Assembly: GCA_016713565.1 (NCBI GenBank)
Contig: JADJOX010000008.1
Span: 744,001 to 808,000 of the forward strand
Source of the DNA: Ignavibacteriota bacterium
GTDB taxonomy: Bacteria > Bacteroidota > Ignavibacteria > Ignavibacteriales > Melioribacteraceae
Reading direction: 5' to 3'
Length of the DNA: 64,000 nt
Made by a program: the position numbers and the translations under genes. Position 1 is the first letter of the stretch; each line of letters begins with the position of its first letter. Shown here one piece after another: positions 17,009 through 26,601 of this stretch. The notes beneath the pieces are model-generated. The model was not told where the DNA came from and did no database searches. It was given only the letters and a program-made list of their open reading frames with translations.

Positions 17009-18145
17009 ATGACTGAAAAAAAAGTTATGGTCAGCGGTTGTTTCGATCTTCTACATAGTGGACATATCGCATTTTTTAAGTTAGCATCAAAATTTGGCAA
17101 ACTTTATGTTGCGGTTGGTTCCGATGCAAATCTTGTTTTGTTAAAAAGAAAAGCACCATATTTTTCTCAAGCAGAAAGAGTTTATATGGTAAACTCTATC
17201 CGTTTTGTTGAGGAAGCGTTTGTTGCTTCCGGATCCGGTATGCTTGACTTCAAACCGGATTTAGAAAGAATTAAACCCGACATTTTTGTTGTTAATACTG
17301 ATGGTCATACTGCGGAAAAAGAAAAGCTTTGTAAAAATTATGGAATTGAATACCTTATTTTAGAAAGAGTGCCTGAAGAGGGCTTGCCTGCCAGAGCGAG
17401 TTCGACTACAAAAAATGAATTAAAGTTTCCTTATAGATTATGTCTAGCCGGCGGTTGGATGGATCAGCCGTGGGTATCGGAAATTTATGTAGGAAGTGTT
17501 GTTGTTGCACAACTTCTGCCGACAATAGACTTCAATGATCGTTCTGGAATGGCTACAAGTTCTAGAAAGGTCGCGTTGGAATTATGGGGAAACCAATATC
17601 CAAAAGGTAATCCGCTAAATAATGCTAAATTATTGTTTGGAGCTGAAAACCCTCCAGGTTCTGAATATATTTCAGGTTCACAAGATCATATTGGCCTTTT
17701 AAATCCTGGTATCAGCAGACTTTTTTACAATGGAAAATATTGGCCTGAAGAAATAGACTCAACAGTCGATAAAGAAACTTGCGAATGGTTATCTAACGTA
17801 CTTCATTTAGTTCCTTTAACTCCGCGTCCAAATAATTATGATCCTCTTAAAGAAAAAAATCTAAAAATGGAATTTGTTAAAAGCTTAGGTGAAGCCGGTG
17901 AAAAATGCTGGAATAGTATATTAAAGAAAGATGTGATTGGACTCGGCGAATCAATGACGAAAACATTGTTAGCTTGGAAAAAAATGCTGCCATATACAGT
18001 TTCAGATCAAATATTTAAAGAGTTGAAAACCGAATATATAACAAAATATTCCGGAGCAATAACTTCTGGCAGCGGAGGAGGATATGTTGTTGTAGCTTCA
18101 GATAAACCTGTACCTAATTCCATAAAAATTAAAGTGCGCTGCTAA
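17009..18145 (+). CDS. Nucleotidyltransferase - GHMP-kinase-like fusion
   Basis: The 378-residue protein joins two modules. Residues 1-125 are a cytidylyltransferase-like domain with the HSGH nucleotide-binding motif (16-19), VGSD and the KRKAPYFSQAER region seen in RfaE/TagD-type enzymes. Residues about 138-378 look like a GHMP sugar kinase of the fucokinase/heptokinase type: PYRLCLAGGWMD (motif 1), GMATSSRK near 180 (motif 2) and SGSGGGYVV near the end (motif 3). The motif-2 loop (GMATSS instead of G-L-G/S-SS) is unusual. A plausible role is to phosphorylate and activate a sugar to an NDP-sugar. It lies between the epimerase and the transporter genes. Confidence 0.65.
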   Translation: MTEKKVMVSGCFDLLHSGHIAFFKLASKFGKLYVAVGSDANLVLLKRKAPYFSQAERVYMVNSIRFVEEAFVASGSGMLDFKPDLERIKPDIFVVNTDGHTAEKEKLCKNYGIEYLILERVPEEGLPARASSTTKNELKFPYRLCLAGGWMDQPWVSEIYVGSVVVAQLLPTIDFNDRSGMATSSRKVALELWGNQYPKGNPLNNAKLLFGAENPPGSEYISGSQDHIGLLNPGISRLFYNGKYWPEEIDSTVDKETCEWLSNVLHLVPLTPRPNNYDPLKEKNLKMEFVKSLGEAGEKCWNSILKKDVIGLGESMTKTLLAWKKMLPYTVSDQIFKELKTEYITKYSGAITSGSGGGYVVVASDKPVPNSIKIKVRC

Positions 18146-18175
18146 ATTTTAATAATGAATGATTAAAAGGATACT

Positions 18176-19519
18176 ATGTTTAATTTAACAAAAATGTTTA
18201 GAACAGAAGATGGTAAAAATTATGCATTTACATTTGGTTTGGTAAGTACATTGTTTTTATTATGGGGCTTGTGCAACGGAATGATTGATGTTATGGACAA
18301 GCATTTTCAAGATTATTTACATCTAACAAAATCGCAATCGGCATGGGTTCAATTTGCTCATTATTTGGGATATTTTCTAATGGCATTGCCGGCAAGTTTT
18401 TTAGCTAGAAAATTGGGTTATAAAGGCGGAATTATTGCCGGCTTATTATTGGTATCATTTGGGGGATTTTGGTTTATTCCTGCTACATATATTTCAACAT
18501 TTTGGTCATTCTTACTTGGTGTTTGTATTGTTGCAATGGGACTTACAGTTTTAGAAACTGTAGCAAACCCATATACAACTGTACTCGGCAGTAAACAATA
18601 TTCGGCGGCAAGAATAAATTTTGCGCAATCTTTTAACGGAATCGGTTGGATATTCGGACCAATAATAGGCGGAATATTTTTTTATTCATCTGAAGGAGCT
18701 GAGGCGGCGCAAGCTCAATTATATATTCCATATTTAACCGTTGCAATTATTGTATTGATAATGGCTGTAATATTTTACTTTGCAAATATACCTGAACTAA
18801 ATACCGAGGACGATTATAACTTAGATGTAGAATCAAATACTGCAATTAAAAAATCAATTTGGCTTCATCCGCATTTTGTTGGAGCGGTACTGTCTCAGTT
18901 TTTGTATGTAGCGGCACAAGCGGGGATTTTTAGTTTTTTCATTAATTATATTGTTGAGGAGATACCTTCAATATCCAGCTCATTAGCCGGCAGTTGGTTA
19001 TTCAATGACAGATCAGTTCTAAAAGGGAGCGAATATTTTATAAATGAAAAAGGAGCTACTTTTTTACTCGGTTCAATTGGGTTCCCGCTTTTCCTGCTGG
19101 GACGAATTACAGGTACCGCAATTTTAAGAAAGATAACTGCGCATAAACTGCTCGGAATATATGCTTTGGTAAACGTTTTTGTTTGTTTAATTGTGGTATT
19201 TAAAATTGGATGGATTTCTGTTGCTGCGGTGTTTATAACATTCTTTTTTATGTCTATAATGTTCCCAACAATTTTTGCACTTGGAATTCACGGATTAGGA
19301 ATTGAAGCCAAAAAAGCATCGGGCTTCATTGTAATGGCTATAATGGGAGGCGCAATAATGCCTAAACTTATGGGTCATTTAGGTGATGTATATAATATGT
19401 CAGTTAGCTTTCTTATGCCTATGTGTTGTTTTTTGGTCGTTTCAATATACGGATTTCTATGGCAGAATTTGAGTAGATCAAAAACAAAAATAGAAATTTC
19501 AAAAACGCGAAGTCATTAA
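18176..19519 (+). CDS. FucP-like sugar:proton symporter (MFS)
   Basis: The 447-residue protein has twelve membrane helices and belongs to the FHS/FucP branch of the major facilitator superfamily. Typical features are LFLLWGLCNGMIDVMDKHFQ in helix 1, GYFLMALPASFLARKLGYKGG in helix 2, and LETVANPYTTVLG in helix 4. FucP-type carriers import L-fucose and related sugars with protons. It is the last gene of the LacI-epimerase-kinase set and should bring in the sugar handled by it. The sugar itself is not identified by the sequence. Confidence 0.85.
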   Translation: MFNLTKMFRTEDGKNYAFTFGLVSTLFLLWGLCNGMIDVMDKHFQDYLHLTKSQSAWVQFAHYLGYFLMALPASFLARKLGYKGGIIAGLLLVSFGGFWFIPATYISTFWSFLLGVCIVAMGLTVLETVANPYTTVLGSKQYSAARINFAQSFNGIGWIFGPIIGGIFFYSSEGAEAAQAQLYIPYLTVAIIVLIMAVIFYFANIPELNTEDDYNLDVESNTAIKKSIWLHPHFVGAVLSQFLYVAAQAGIFSFFINYIVEEIPSISSSLAGSWLFNDRSVLKGSEYFINEKGATFLLGSIGFPLFLLGRITGTAILRKITAHKLLGIYALVNVFVCLIVVFKIGWISVAAVFITFFFMSIMFPTIFALGIHGLGIEAKKASGFIVMAIMGGAIMPKLMGHLGDVYNMSVSFLMPMCCFLVVSIYGFLWQNLSRSKTKIEISKTRSH

Positions 19520-19669
19520 ACAACAATAAAATGTTTAATAGAATTTTTGTTACTTACAAATTGAGGAGAAATTAGATATAATTGAATTTTATATTTATAA
19601 TTTTGCAATATTAAACGTATATAACAAACTAGTATTTTATAATTTTTTGTAAAATGAGATAAATAAAAA

Positions 19670-20557
19670 TTGAATTACACCTTGTTTACTTTGAGAAAAA
19701 ATATTTTAATAATTTATTTAATTTTGTTTCTAATATTGTTTAATGTTACAAACTTAAGCTTTGCACAAATTGACTCAATTCAGAATAATACGTGCGAGCT
19801 CACAATCCTCAATACAATCAAATCCGATTTAGTTATTTCTTTCGATAACTCTTTGAAAGTTATTAAAAGTCCATATTATTTTAATTGGAATGATTACGCA
19901 ATAGTAGGAGCTACAATTGCGCTTACCGGCGCGTCTTTTACAGTTGACAATGAAATTCGAGAAAGTATTTTAAGCACAAAAAGTAATTTAATGGATAATG
20001 TTACTTATGTGGGAGAAGCTTTTGGAAATGCAAAATATGGAACCGCACTAAGCGCTTTACTTTATACTTCCGGTTTAATATTCGACCATAATGATTTAAG
20101 AGAAACAGGACAAATGATTGCTGAGGCAATGCTTTGGAATGGAATTTTTACCGAATTATTAAAAATTACTTTTGTCAGATATCGTCCATATACCGGAAAT
20201 GAAAATTTAAGAATGGAACCATTTGAATTTGAGCTTGATGCAAATGAAAACTCGCTGCCTTCCGGACATACTTCAACCGCGTTTACAATTGCGACCGTTT
20301 TATCCGAACAGATTGATAATACGTATGCTTCAATTGCGCTGTATTCATTAGCCTCGTTAACAGCTTATCAAAGAGTATACGCCGATGCACATTGGTTTTC
20401 CGATACCTTTCTAGGTGCAGTTTTAGGAACTTTTATTGGTCTTAAAATTACCTCACTTCACGAAAAACATAGAGAAATTAATAGATCGTTAAGACTTGGA
20501 ATTTATCCGCAATTAAATTCAGGCGGATACAAATTAGGACTTTTTATTCAATTTTGA
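19670..20557 (+). CDS. PAP2-family phosphatase, exported
   Basis: The 295-residue protein has an N-terminal hydrophobic export segment and then a PAP2 domain. Its three motifs are present: KITFVRYRPY (K-x6-RP), LPSGHTS (PSGH) and ADAHWFSD (H-x3-D), the last containing the catalytic His. PAP2 enzymes remove phosphate from lipid phosphates or undecaprenyl pyrophosphate. A beta-type C terminus (SLRLGIYPQLNSGGYKLGLFIQF) suggests outer-membrane anchoring. The start is a TTG; the signal peptide follows directly, and no nearer ATG exists. Confidence 0.8.
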   Translation: MNYTLFTLRKNILIIYLILFLILFNVTNLSFAQIDSIQNNTCELTILNTIKSDLVISFDNSLKVIKSPYYFNWNDYAIVGATIALTGASFTVDNEIRESILSTKSNLMDNVTYVGEAFGNAKYGTALSALLYTSGLIFDHNDLRETGQMIAEAMLWNGIFTELLKITFVRYRPYTGNENLRMEPFEFELDANENSLPSGHTSTAFTIATVLSEQIDNTYASIALYSLASLTAYQRVYADAHWFSDTFLGAVLGTFIGLKITSLHEKHREINRSLRLGIYPQLNSGGYKLGLFIQF

Positions 20558-20652
20558 TTTTCACATATATTAAAATATTTTATATCATATTTTAAATTTA
20601 TTAATTTAATCACAATAGATTTATATCAATAATTTATTGGCGGGGACAAATT

Positions 20653-22005
20653 ATGAAAAAAATTACGCGCAGAAATTTTGTTAAAAATATGGGAATAGGA
20701 GCATTAGCAATTAATTATATCCCTTTTTCGGTTAGAGGGTCAAATGTGCCAAGTAATAAATTAAATATAGCCGCGGTTGGAATAGGCGGAATGGGCGGCG
20801 CAAATTTGCGAATGCTTGAAAATGAAAACATTGTTGCTTTATGCGATGTTGATTTTAATTATGCGGCAAATACGATTAAGAGATATCCTAACGCAAAATT
20901 ATATAAAGATTTTAGAGTAATGCTCGAAAAGGAAAAAAATGTTGATGCCGTGCTAATCGCGACTCCAGATCATACGCACGCGGTTATTACGATGGCGGCA
21001 ATGCAGGAAGGGAAACATGTTTATTGCCAAAAACCTTTAACGCATAATATTTATGAAGCAAGAACAATTACAGAAAAAGCAAAATACTATGGCGTCCAAA
21101 CACAAATGGGAAATCAAGGGCATTCATGGGAACACATCCGAGTACTAAAGGAATGGATAAATGACGGCGCGATTGGTGAAGTTAAGGAAGTACACGCATG
21201 GACGGATAGACCTGTCGGAGGTGATCCGTGGTCAACATTTTTAATTAAAGCATTACCAACTGAAAAAGTAGAAAAACCAGATGGAATGGATTGGGATTTA
21301 TGGATCGGACCCGCAAGATACAGAGATTATCATCCCGATTATCATCCGACCAAATGGAGATCATGGCTTGATTTCGGAACCGGCTCTTTAGGCGATATGG
21401 GATGTCATATAATTGATCCTGCGTTTTGGGCATTGGACTTGGGAGCGCCGATATCAATCGAAGCAACATCAACGCATTGGGAACCGGAAATAGAATCTCA
21501 AACATTTCCAAGAGCATCAATTGTAAGGTATAATTTTCCTGCAAATGAAAAAAGAAATAGTATTAAACTGACCTGGTATGATGGAAGACTTCAGCCGCCG
21601 ATTCCTGAGGAATTAGAACCGGGACGAACAATTCCCGCAAGCGGCGCTTTTATCATTGGTGAAAAAGGTGTTATTATGCATGGAAGTCATGGCGCCGATA
21701 ATGTAAGAATTATTCCAGAAACAAAGATGAAAGAATATAAACTTCCTGCCAAAACAATTCCCAGAATTGAAGGTAGTCATGAAGATGATTGGGTTCGCGC
21801 GTGCAAAGAAGGGAAAAATGGCACACCGGCATGTTCAAATTTTGATTACGGCGGTCCTTTAACTGAAATGGCATTGTTGGGAATGATCGCGATTCAAGTT
21901 AAGAACCAAAATCTAATTTGGAATGCAAAAGAAATGAAATTTGAAAATAATGATGCCGCAAATAATCTTATTAAAACCGAGTACAGGCAAGGTTGGAAAT
22001 TGTAA
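20653..22005 (+). CDS. Tat-exported Gfo/Idh/MocA-family oxidoreductase (1)
   Basis: The 450-residue protein begins with a Tat-type signal (KKITRRNFVKNMGIGALA), then a Rossmann NAD(P) domain (AAVGIGGMGGANL) and the usual Gfo/Idh/MocA C-terminal domain. The catalytic EKP motif is replaced by QKP (YCQKPLTHN), as in several exported family members. IATPDHTHA and GDMGCHIID are typical. The family oxidises or epimerises sugars and cyclitols, sometimes with tightly bound NAD and 3-keto-sugar intermediates. The substrate is unknown. It opens a run of three such oxidoreductases. Confidence 0.85.
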   Translation: MKKITRRNFVKNMGIGALAINYIPFSVRGSNVPSNKLNIAAVGIGGMGGANLRMLENENIVALCDVDFNYAANTIKRYPNAKLYKDFRVMLEKEKNVDAVLIATPDHTHAVITMAAMQEGKHVYCQKPLTHNIYEARTITEKAKYYGVQTQMGNQGHSWEHIRVLKEWINDGAIGEVKEVHAWTDRPVGGDPWSTFLIKALPTEKVEKPDGMDWDLWIGPARYRDYHPDYHPTKWRSWLDFGTGSLGDMGCHIIDPAFWALDLGAPISIEATSTHWEPEIESQTFPRASIVRYNFPANEKRNSIKLTWYDGRLQPPIPEELEPGRTIPASGAFIIGEKGVIMHGSHGADNVRIIPETKMKEYKLPAKTIPRIEGSHEDDWVRACKEGKNGTPACSNFDYGGPLTEMALLGMIAIQVKNQNLIWNAKEMKFENNDAANNLIKTEYRQGWKL

Positions 22006-22084
22006 GTAACTCAATTTCGATAAGAATAATTTTGTTTAATAAATTGTAAGAAATAATTTCTATACTTAATGTGAGAATCAAAAA

Positions 22085-22591
22085 ATGAAAAAAACTATAT
22101 TATTATTTTTTATTATTACAATATTTTCAAAAGCGCAAAGTGAAAATGGAATGGCGGTATATTATAGCGCCGACAATAAACATCAATTTACCATACCTGA
22201 AACTTGGACTGAATTAGACTTAAATGAAAATGCTGATATTCAGGTTGGCAGTGAACAAGACGAAGCTTATATGATATTGCTAGTTGATTCAAAAGATGAT
22301 TTGTTCGGATGGAATTTGCAGAAGCATTCTTACAGCACTTTTGCAAATATTTTGTCAGGACTTTATTTTCCCAAAATTGAAGGACCAACCGAATTAACAG
22401 TTGCCGGAAATAAAGCCATAAAATTTAAATTAGAAGGAACTTCAGAAGATATTAATATAGTTTATTTCCACGTTGTTATTGAGACCGAAACGAATTTTAA
22501 CCAAGTTTTAGCGTGGTCATTAAAATCCAAATTTAAACAAAATGAAAAATTACTTATGGATGTAATTAATAGTTTTGTAGAAAACGATTAG
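22085..22591 (+). CDS. Small exported protein of unknown function
   Basis: The 168-residue protein has a typical signal peptide (MKKTILLFFIITIFSKAQS) and a mixed alpha/beta body. A segment beginning HQFTIPETWTELDLNE resembles the start of PsbP-like or DUF1795-type domains, which is only a guess. No catalytic residues stand out. It follows the first oxidoreductase after 80 bases on the same strand. Confidence 0.55.
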   Translation: MKKTILLFFIITIFSKAQSENGMAVYYSADNKHQFTIPETWTELDLNENADIQVGSEQDEAYMILLVDSKDDLFGWNLQKHSYSTFANILSGLYFPKIEGPTELTVAGNKAIKFKLEGTSEDINIVYFHVVIETETNFNQVLAWSLKSKFKQNEKLLMDVINSFVEND

Positions 22592-22861
22592 TTGTGATTT
22601 AATATTATTCTGAAAACTTATTTTTAGTGAAAAAAATATTTTAAAAAACTGAATTCTAAAGAAACGGTTATTTAATTCTTGAATTAATAATTTATAATTT
22701 TGGAATATCAATTTCAGATTCATAAAATTAAATATGAATTATTTTGCCTAACTTCATATTATTTTTATTATCATTTAATTGTAATAAAATGTTGTGTTCT
22801 TATTTAACCTAATAAACCGTATCTTTATTAAACAAACTGAAAACTAAATAGAGCCGCCGGT

Positions 22862-24253
22862 ATGAAAAAGTTAAATCGAAGAGATTTTATAAAAAACAGC
22901 AGTTTAATTTCTATTGGATTATTTTCCGCACCAACAATTCTTTCTCCATCAGTTCTAAAATCAAAATATACACCCAACAATAAGATAAATATAGGTGTTA
23001 TTGGCTGCGGTAGAATTGCGCGCGATCATGATATTCCATTAACTCTCAAAAACGATTCAGCTAGAATTGTTGCCGTTTGTGATTTAGATAAAAAACGACT
23101 GAGAGAAGGGAAAGATTATGTGCTGAAATTGTATAAAGAAAAAACCGGAAAAGATAATTTTGTTGATGTAAAAATGTTTGATGACTTTCGTGATTTATGC
23201 GCGGATAAAGATATTGATGCAGTAATTGTAAGTACGCCCGATCATTGGCATTCTATTCCGGCAATCGCGGCAGCAAATTCCGGTAAAGATATTTACCTGC
23301 AAAAACCCGCTTCACTAACTATACAGGAAGGACGCGCGTTAAGCGATATAATAAATCGCACCGGAAGAATTTTACAAATTGGAAGCCAGCAAAGATCTTT
23401 AGATCCTTGGCCTCAGTTTCATAAAGCCTGCGAACTTGTACGAAACGGAAGAATTGGTGAAATTCATACAATAAATATTGGTTTACCGGGAGATCCGGCG
23501 GGACCGGAAGAACCGGAAATGCAAATACCTTCTAATTTAAATTATGATATGTGGCTTGGTTCTACTCCTTATGTCTATTACACTGAAAATAGAGTACATC
23601 CTCAAAAAGATTTTTCTAGACCCGGCTGGCTTAGATGTGAACAGTTTGGAGCAGGAATGATTACTGGCTGGGGTGCTCATCATGTTGATACCGCTCATTG
23701 GGGAATGGGAACTGAATATACCGGACCTATAGAAATTGAAGCAACTGCGGAATTTCCCAAAAGCGGATTATGGAATGTTCACGGTGATTTTAACGTAAAA
23801 GCAAAATATGAAAATGGCGTAACGATGTTTATTAACGGGACGAATCCTAATGGTGTAAAATTTGAAGGAAGTGAAGGCTGGATTTTTGTTTCAAGAGGAG
23901 CTGTGCAAGTTACGTCTACAGATCCAGGTAATCCTGATATAACACTTCAAGCCATAGAAGCGAGTGATCCCAAAATTCTTGATTCAGTTATTGGTGAAGA
24001 TGAAATTCATTTATATAAAAGCAGCGAACAGCATTTAAATTGGTTGGATTGCATTAGAACTCGGCAACAGCCGATTGCACCCGCGGAAATTGGTCATCGT
24101 TCATGTTCAGCTTGCTTGGTTAGTCACATAGGCATGAAACTGCAAAGAAAATTATATTGGGATCCAATTAAAGAAAGATTCAAAAATGATGATGAAGCTA
24201 ACTCAATGATATCAAGAACAATGAGGATGCCGTGGCGAAATTTCATTCAATAA
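22862..24253 (+). CDS. Tat-exported Gfo/Idh/MocA-family oxidoreductase (2)
   Basis: The 463-residue protein has a Tat signal (KKLNRRDFIKNSSLISIGLF), the NAD-binding GVIGCGRIARDHD, and the family C-terminal domain. STPDHWHSIPA is typical and the catalytic EKP is again QKP (YLQKPASLT). GWGAHHVDTAHWGM corresponds to the substrate-side His/Asp motif. A role in periplasmic oxidation of a sugar or sugar derivative is inferred from the family. Its stop overlaps the start of the DUF6807 gene by 22 bases, showing tight coupling. The 270 bases upstream hold no gene and probably its promoter. Confidence 0.85.
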   Translation: MKKLNRRDFIKNSSLISIGLFSAPTILSPSVLKSKYTPNNKINIGVIGCGRIARDHDIPLTLKNDSARIVAVCDLDKKRLREGKDYVLKLYKEKTGKDNFVDVKMFDDFRDLCADKDIDAVIVSTPDHWHSIPAIAAANSGKDIYLQKPASLTIQEGRALSDIINRTGRILQIGSQQRSLDPWPQFHKACELVRNGRIGEIHTINIGLPGDPAGPEEPEMQIPSNLNYDMWLGSTPYVYYTENRVHPQKDFSRPGWLRCEQFGAGMITGWGAHHVDTAHWGMGTEYTGPIEIEATAEFPKSGLWNVHGDFNVKAKYENGVTMFINGTNPNGVKFEGSEGWIFVSRGAVQVTSTDPGNPDITLQAIEASDPKILDSVIGEDEIHLYKSSEQHLNWLDCIRTRQQPIAPAEIGHRSCSACLVSHIGMKLQRKLYWDPIKERFKNDDEANSMISRTMRMPWRNFIQ

Positions 24254-25137
24254 AATATTATATAACGTTACTATTTATTATTCCTACTGCAATTTTATTT
24301 TCACAGTCCAATAAGCTGACCGCTGAGTTGCAGGATAAAATGATCATTGTAAGAATTAATGATGTTACATTTACGTGTTATAGATTCGGCGATGGACAAA
24401 AATATCCTTACTTTTATCCGGTTAACGGACCGTCTTCAGGTTTATCTGTTACAACCGAATCCAGCCTTCCTTATCCGCATCACAGATCATTATGGTTTGG
24501 ATGCGATCAAGTTAATGGCGGAAATTATTGGCAGGAAGGAAATGAAAGAGGACAAATAATTTCACAAGGCGCAAATATCATACTTAATGATTCAAATAAA
24601 ATTCAAATTAAGGACGAATGTTTTTGGAAACAGCCTGGACGAGAACCTATTATTAAAGATGAAAGAAATATTTACATTTCGGCTCCAAATGATTCAATAC
24701 GTATTATAGATTTTAATATAAAATTAACCGCGCTTACCGAATTGACAATTTTAAAAACAAATCATTCTCTATTTGCAGCAAGAATGGATTCAAGGCTTTC
24801 CGTAAAGGAAGGCGGAACATTGATAAATTCAGACGGCGGTTTTGGTGAAAAAAATACGGCCGGAATTCAGTCGGCTTGGTGCGATTATTTCGGCGATAGA
24901 TTCGGGATTGTTGAAGGTCTTGCAATATTTGATTCACCCAAAAATACTTGGTATCCCAGTAAATGGTTTACAAGAGATTACGGTTTTTTTTCACCAACAA
25001 ATTTAAATTGGGTCAATGAACCGATCAGTATTGAAAATGGAACAACTGTAGGTTTTCAATATAGGGTTATTGTTCATTCAGGAAATACAAATCACGCGAA
25101 GATCAAACAATTATTTTCCGATTGGATTAGCAATTGA
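24232..25137 (+). CDS. DUF6807 (PmoA-like) exported protein
   Basis: The 301-residue protein has an export signal ending near residue 25 (ILFSQS). The body has FYPVNGPSSGLSVT, the His-rich YPHHRSLWFGCDQVNG, and HSLFAARMDSR, as in DUF6807/PmoA-family proteins. These are beta-sandwich proteins often found beside Gfo/Idh/MocA oxidoreductases and DUF1080 hydrolases. Their activity is not established. The overlap with the preceding oxidoreductase suggests that the two work on one substrate. Confidence 0.75.
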   Translation: MAKFHSIKYYITLLFIIPTAILFSQSNKLTAELQDKMIIVRINDVTFTCYRFGDGQKYPYFYPVNGPSSGLSVTTESSLPYPHHRSLWFGCDQVNGGNYWQEGNERGQIISQGANIILNDSNKIQIKDECFWKQPGREPIIKDERNIYISAPNDSIRIIDFNIKLTALTELTILKTNHSLFAARMDSRLSVKEGGTLINSDGGFGEKNTAGIQSAWCDYFGDRFGIVEGLAIFDSPKNTWYPSKWFTRDYGFFSPTNLNWVNEPISIENGTTVGFQYRVIVHSGNTNHAKIKQLFSDWISN

Positions 25138-25175
25138 ATTAAAAAAAAATGGTGCAAATTTAAATTGAGTTAAAA

Positions 25176-26543
25176 ATGAAATTCTTTGATAGATTAATAT
25201 TAATAAATGTAATTCTAATTATTTTCTCAAATTCCGCTATAAGTCAGAGTAATAAAATGCAAATCAAACTAATTACATTGGATCCGGGACATTTTCATGC
25301 GGCGCTGGTGCAAAAAAATAATTACGCACAAATATCACCCGAAGTTTTTATTTATGCGCCCGAAGGAGATGATGTAAATGAGCATATTAATAGAATTAAC
25401 AATTATAACAACAGAACTGAAAATCCAACCAACTGGAAATTGAATATTTACACCGGGAATGATTATTTAAGAAAAATGATTGATGATAAAGCGGGAAATG
25501 TAGTTGTAATTTCAGGCAACAATCAAAAAAAAATGGATTATATAAACAATTCAATTTCAGCGGGATTTAACGTACTTGCGGATAAACCAATGTGCATCAG
25601 CTCCAAAGATTTTGAGCAATTGGTCATAACATTTAAAACTGCCGAAAAAAATAATGTTTTGCTCTATGATATAATGACCGAAAGAAGTGAAATTACAACC
25701 ATATTACAAAAAGAATTAATTAACGATCAAGAGTTGTTCGGTAAATTTGCTGAAGGCAGTGTTGATAATCCTGTTGTGGTAAAATCAAGTATACATCATT
25801 TCTTTAAGTATGTTTCTGGAAATCCTTTGAAAAGACCGGCTTGGTTTTTCGACGCATCGCAGCAAGGCGATGGATTGATAGATGTAACGACTCATTTAGT
25901 TGATCTCGTTCAATGGGAATTGTTCCCGGAACAAATTATTAATTATAAAAATGAAATTGAAATTATTGCCGCTAAACATTGGCCGACAAAGTTAACGTTA
26001 AGTCAGTTTTCCAATATTACTGAATTAAGTTCTTATCCTGAATTTCTTAACAAATTTGTTAATGATACTATTTTGAATGTTTTCAGCAACGGTGAAATAA
26101 ATTATAAAATCAAAAATGTTTTCGCAAAAGTCATTGTTGAATGGAAATATAAAGCTCCGGAAGGAGGAGGCGACACTCATTATTCAATCGTTCGTGGAAC
26201 TAAGGCAAATGTGATAATTGAACAAGGCAAAGAACAAAATTTTATACCTGAACTTTATATTGAAAAAACCGCAAAAATTTCTGATAACGAATTTGAAAAA
26301 ATGGTCAGATCGACGATCGAAAAATTAAATACAAAATATTCGGGAATTTCATTAGAAAAATCAAATGATAAATGGCATATAAATATTCCAAATAAATTTA
26401 GAGTTGGACACGAAGCACATTTTGCGCAGGTAATGGAAAGATATTTAGATTATCTAAATGATGGAAAATTACCCGTTTGGGAAGTTCCGAATATGATTTC
26501 TAAATATTATACAACAACGAAAGCTCTTGAATTGGCAGAATAA
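25176..26543 (+). CDS. Exported oxidoreductase, Gfo/Idh/MocA-like with special C-terminal domain
   Basis: The 455-residue protein has a signal peptide (ending near SAISQS) and an N-terminal Rossmann-like domain. The cofactor end begins KLITLDPGHFHAALV rather than with the usual GxGxxG, and NVLADKPMCI corresponds to the EKP motif as DKP. The C-terminal half (HHFFKYVSGNPLKRPAWFFD, GGGDTHYSIVRGTKA) fits the family called putative oxidoreductase C-terminal domain. The loss of the glycine-rich loop makes normal NAD binding doubtful. It continues the DUF6807/oxidoreductase operon and overlaps the reading frame upstream of the next gene. Confidence 0.75.
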   Translation: MKFFDRLILINVILIIFSNSAISQSNKMQIKLITLDPGHFHAALVQKNNYAQISPEVFIYAPEGDDVNEHINRINNYNNRTENPTNWKLNIYTGNDYLRKMIDDKAGNVVVISGNNQKKMDYINNSISAGFNVLADKPMCISSKDFEQLVITFKTAEKNNVLLYDIMTERSEITTILQKELINDQELFGKFAEGSVDNPVVVKSSIHHFFKYVSGNPLKRPAWFFDASQQGDGLIDVTTHLVDLVQWELFPEQIINYKNEIEIIAAKHWPTKLTLSQFSNITELSSYPEFLNKFVNDTILNVFSNGEINYKIKNVFAKVIVEWKYKAPEGGGDTHYSIVRGTKANVIIEQGKEQNFIPELYIEKTAKISDNEFEKMVRSTIEKLNTKYSGISLEKSNDKWHINIPNKFRVGHEAHFAQVMERYLDYLNDGKLPVWEVPNMISKYYTTTKALELAE

Positions 26544-26601
26544 TTATCATGTAAATTGTTATTTTGATATATTATGTAAGAATATAATTTTCTTGGCAAA
26601 T

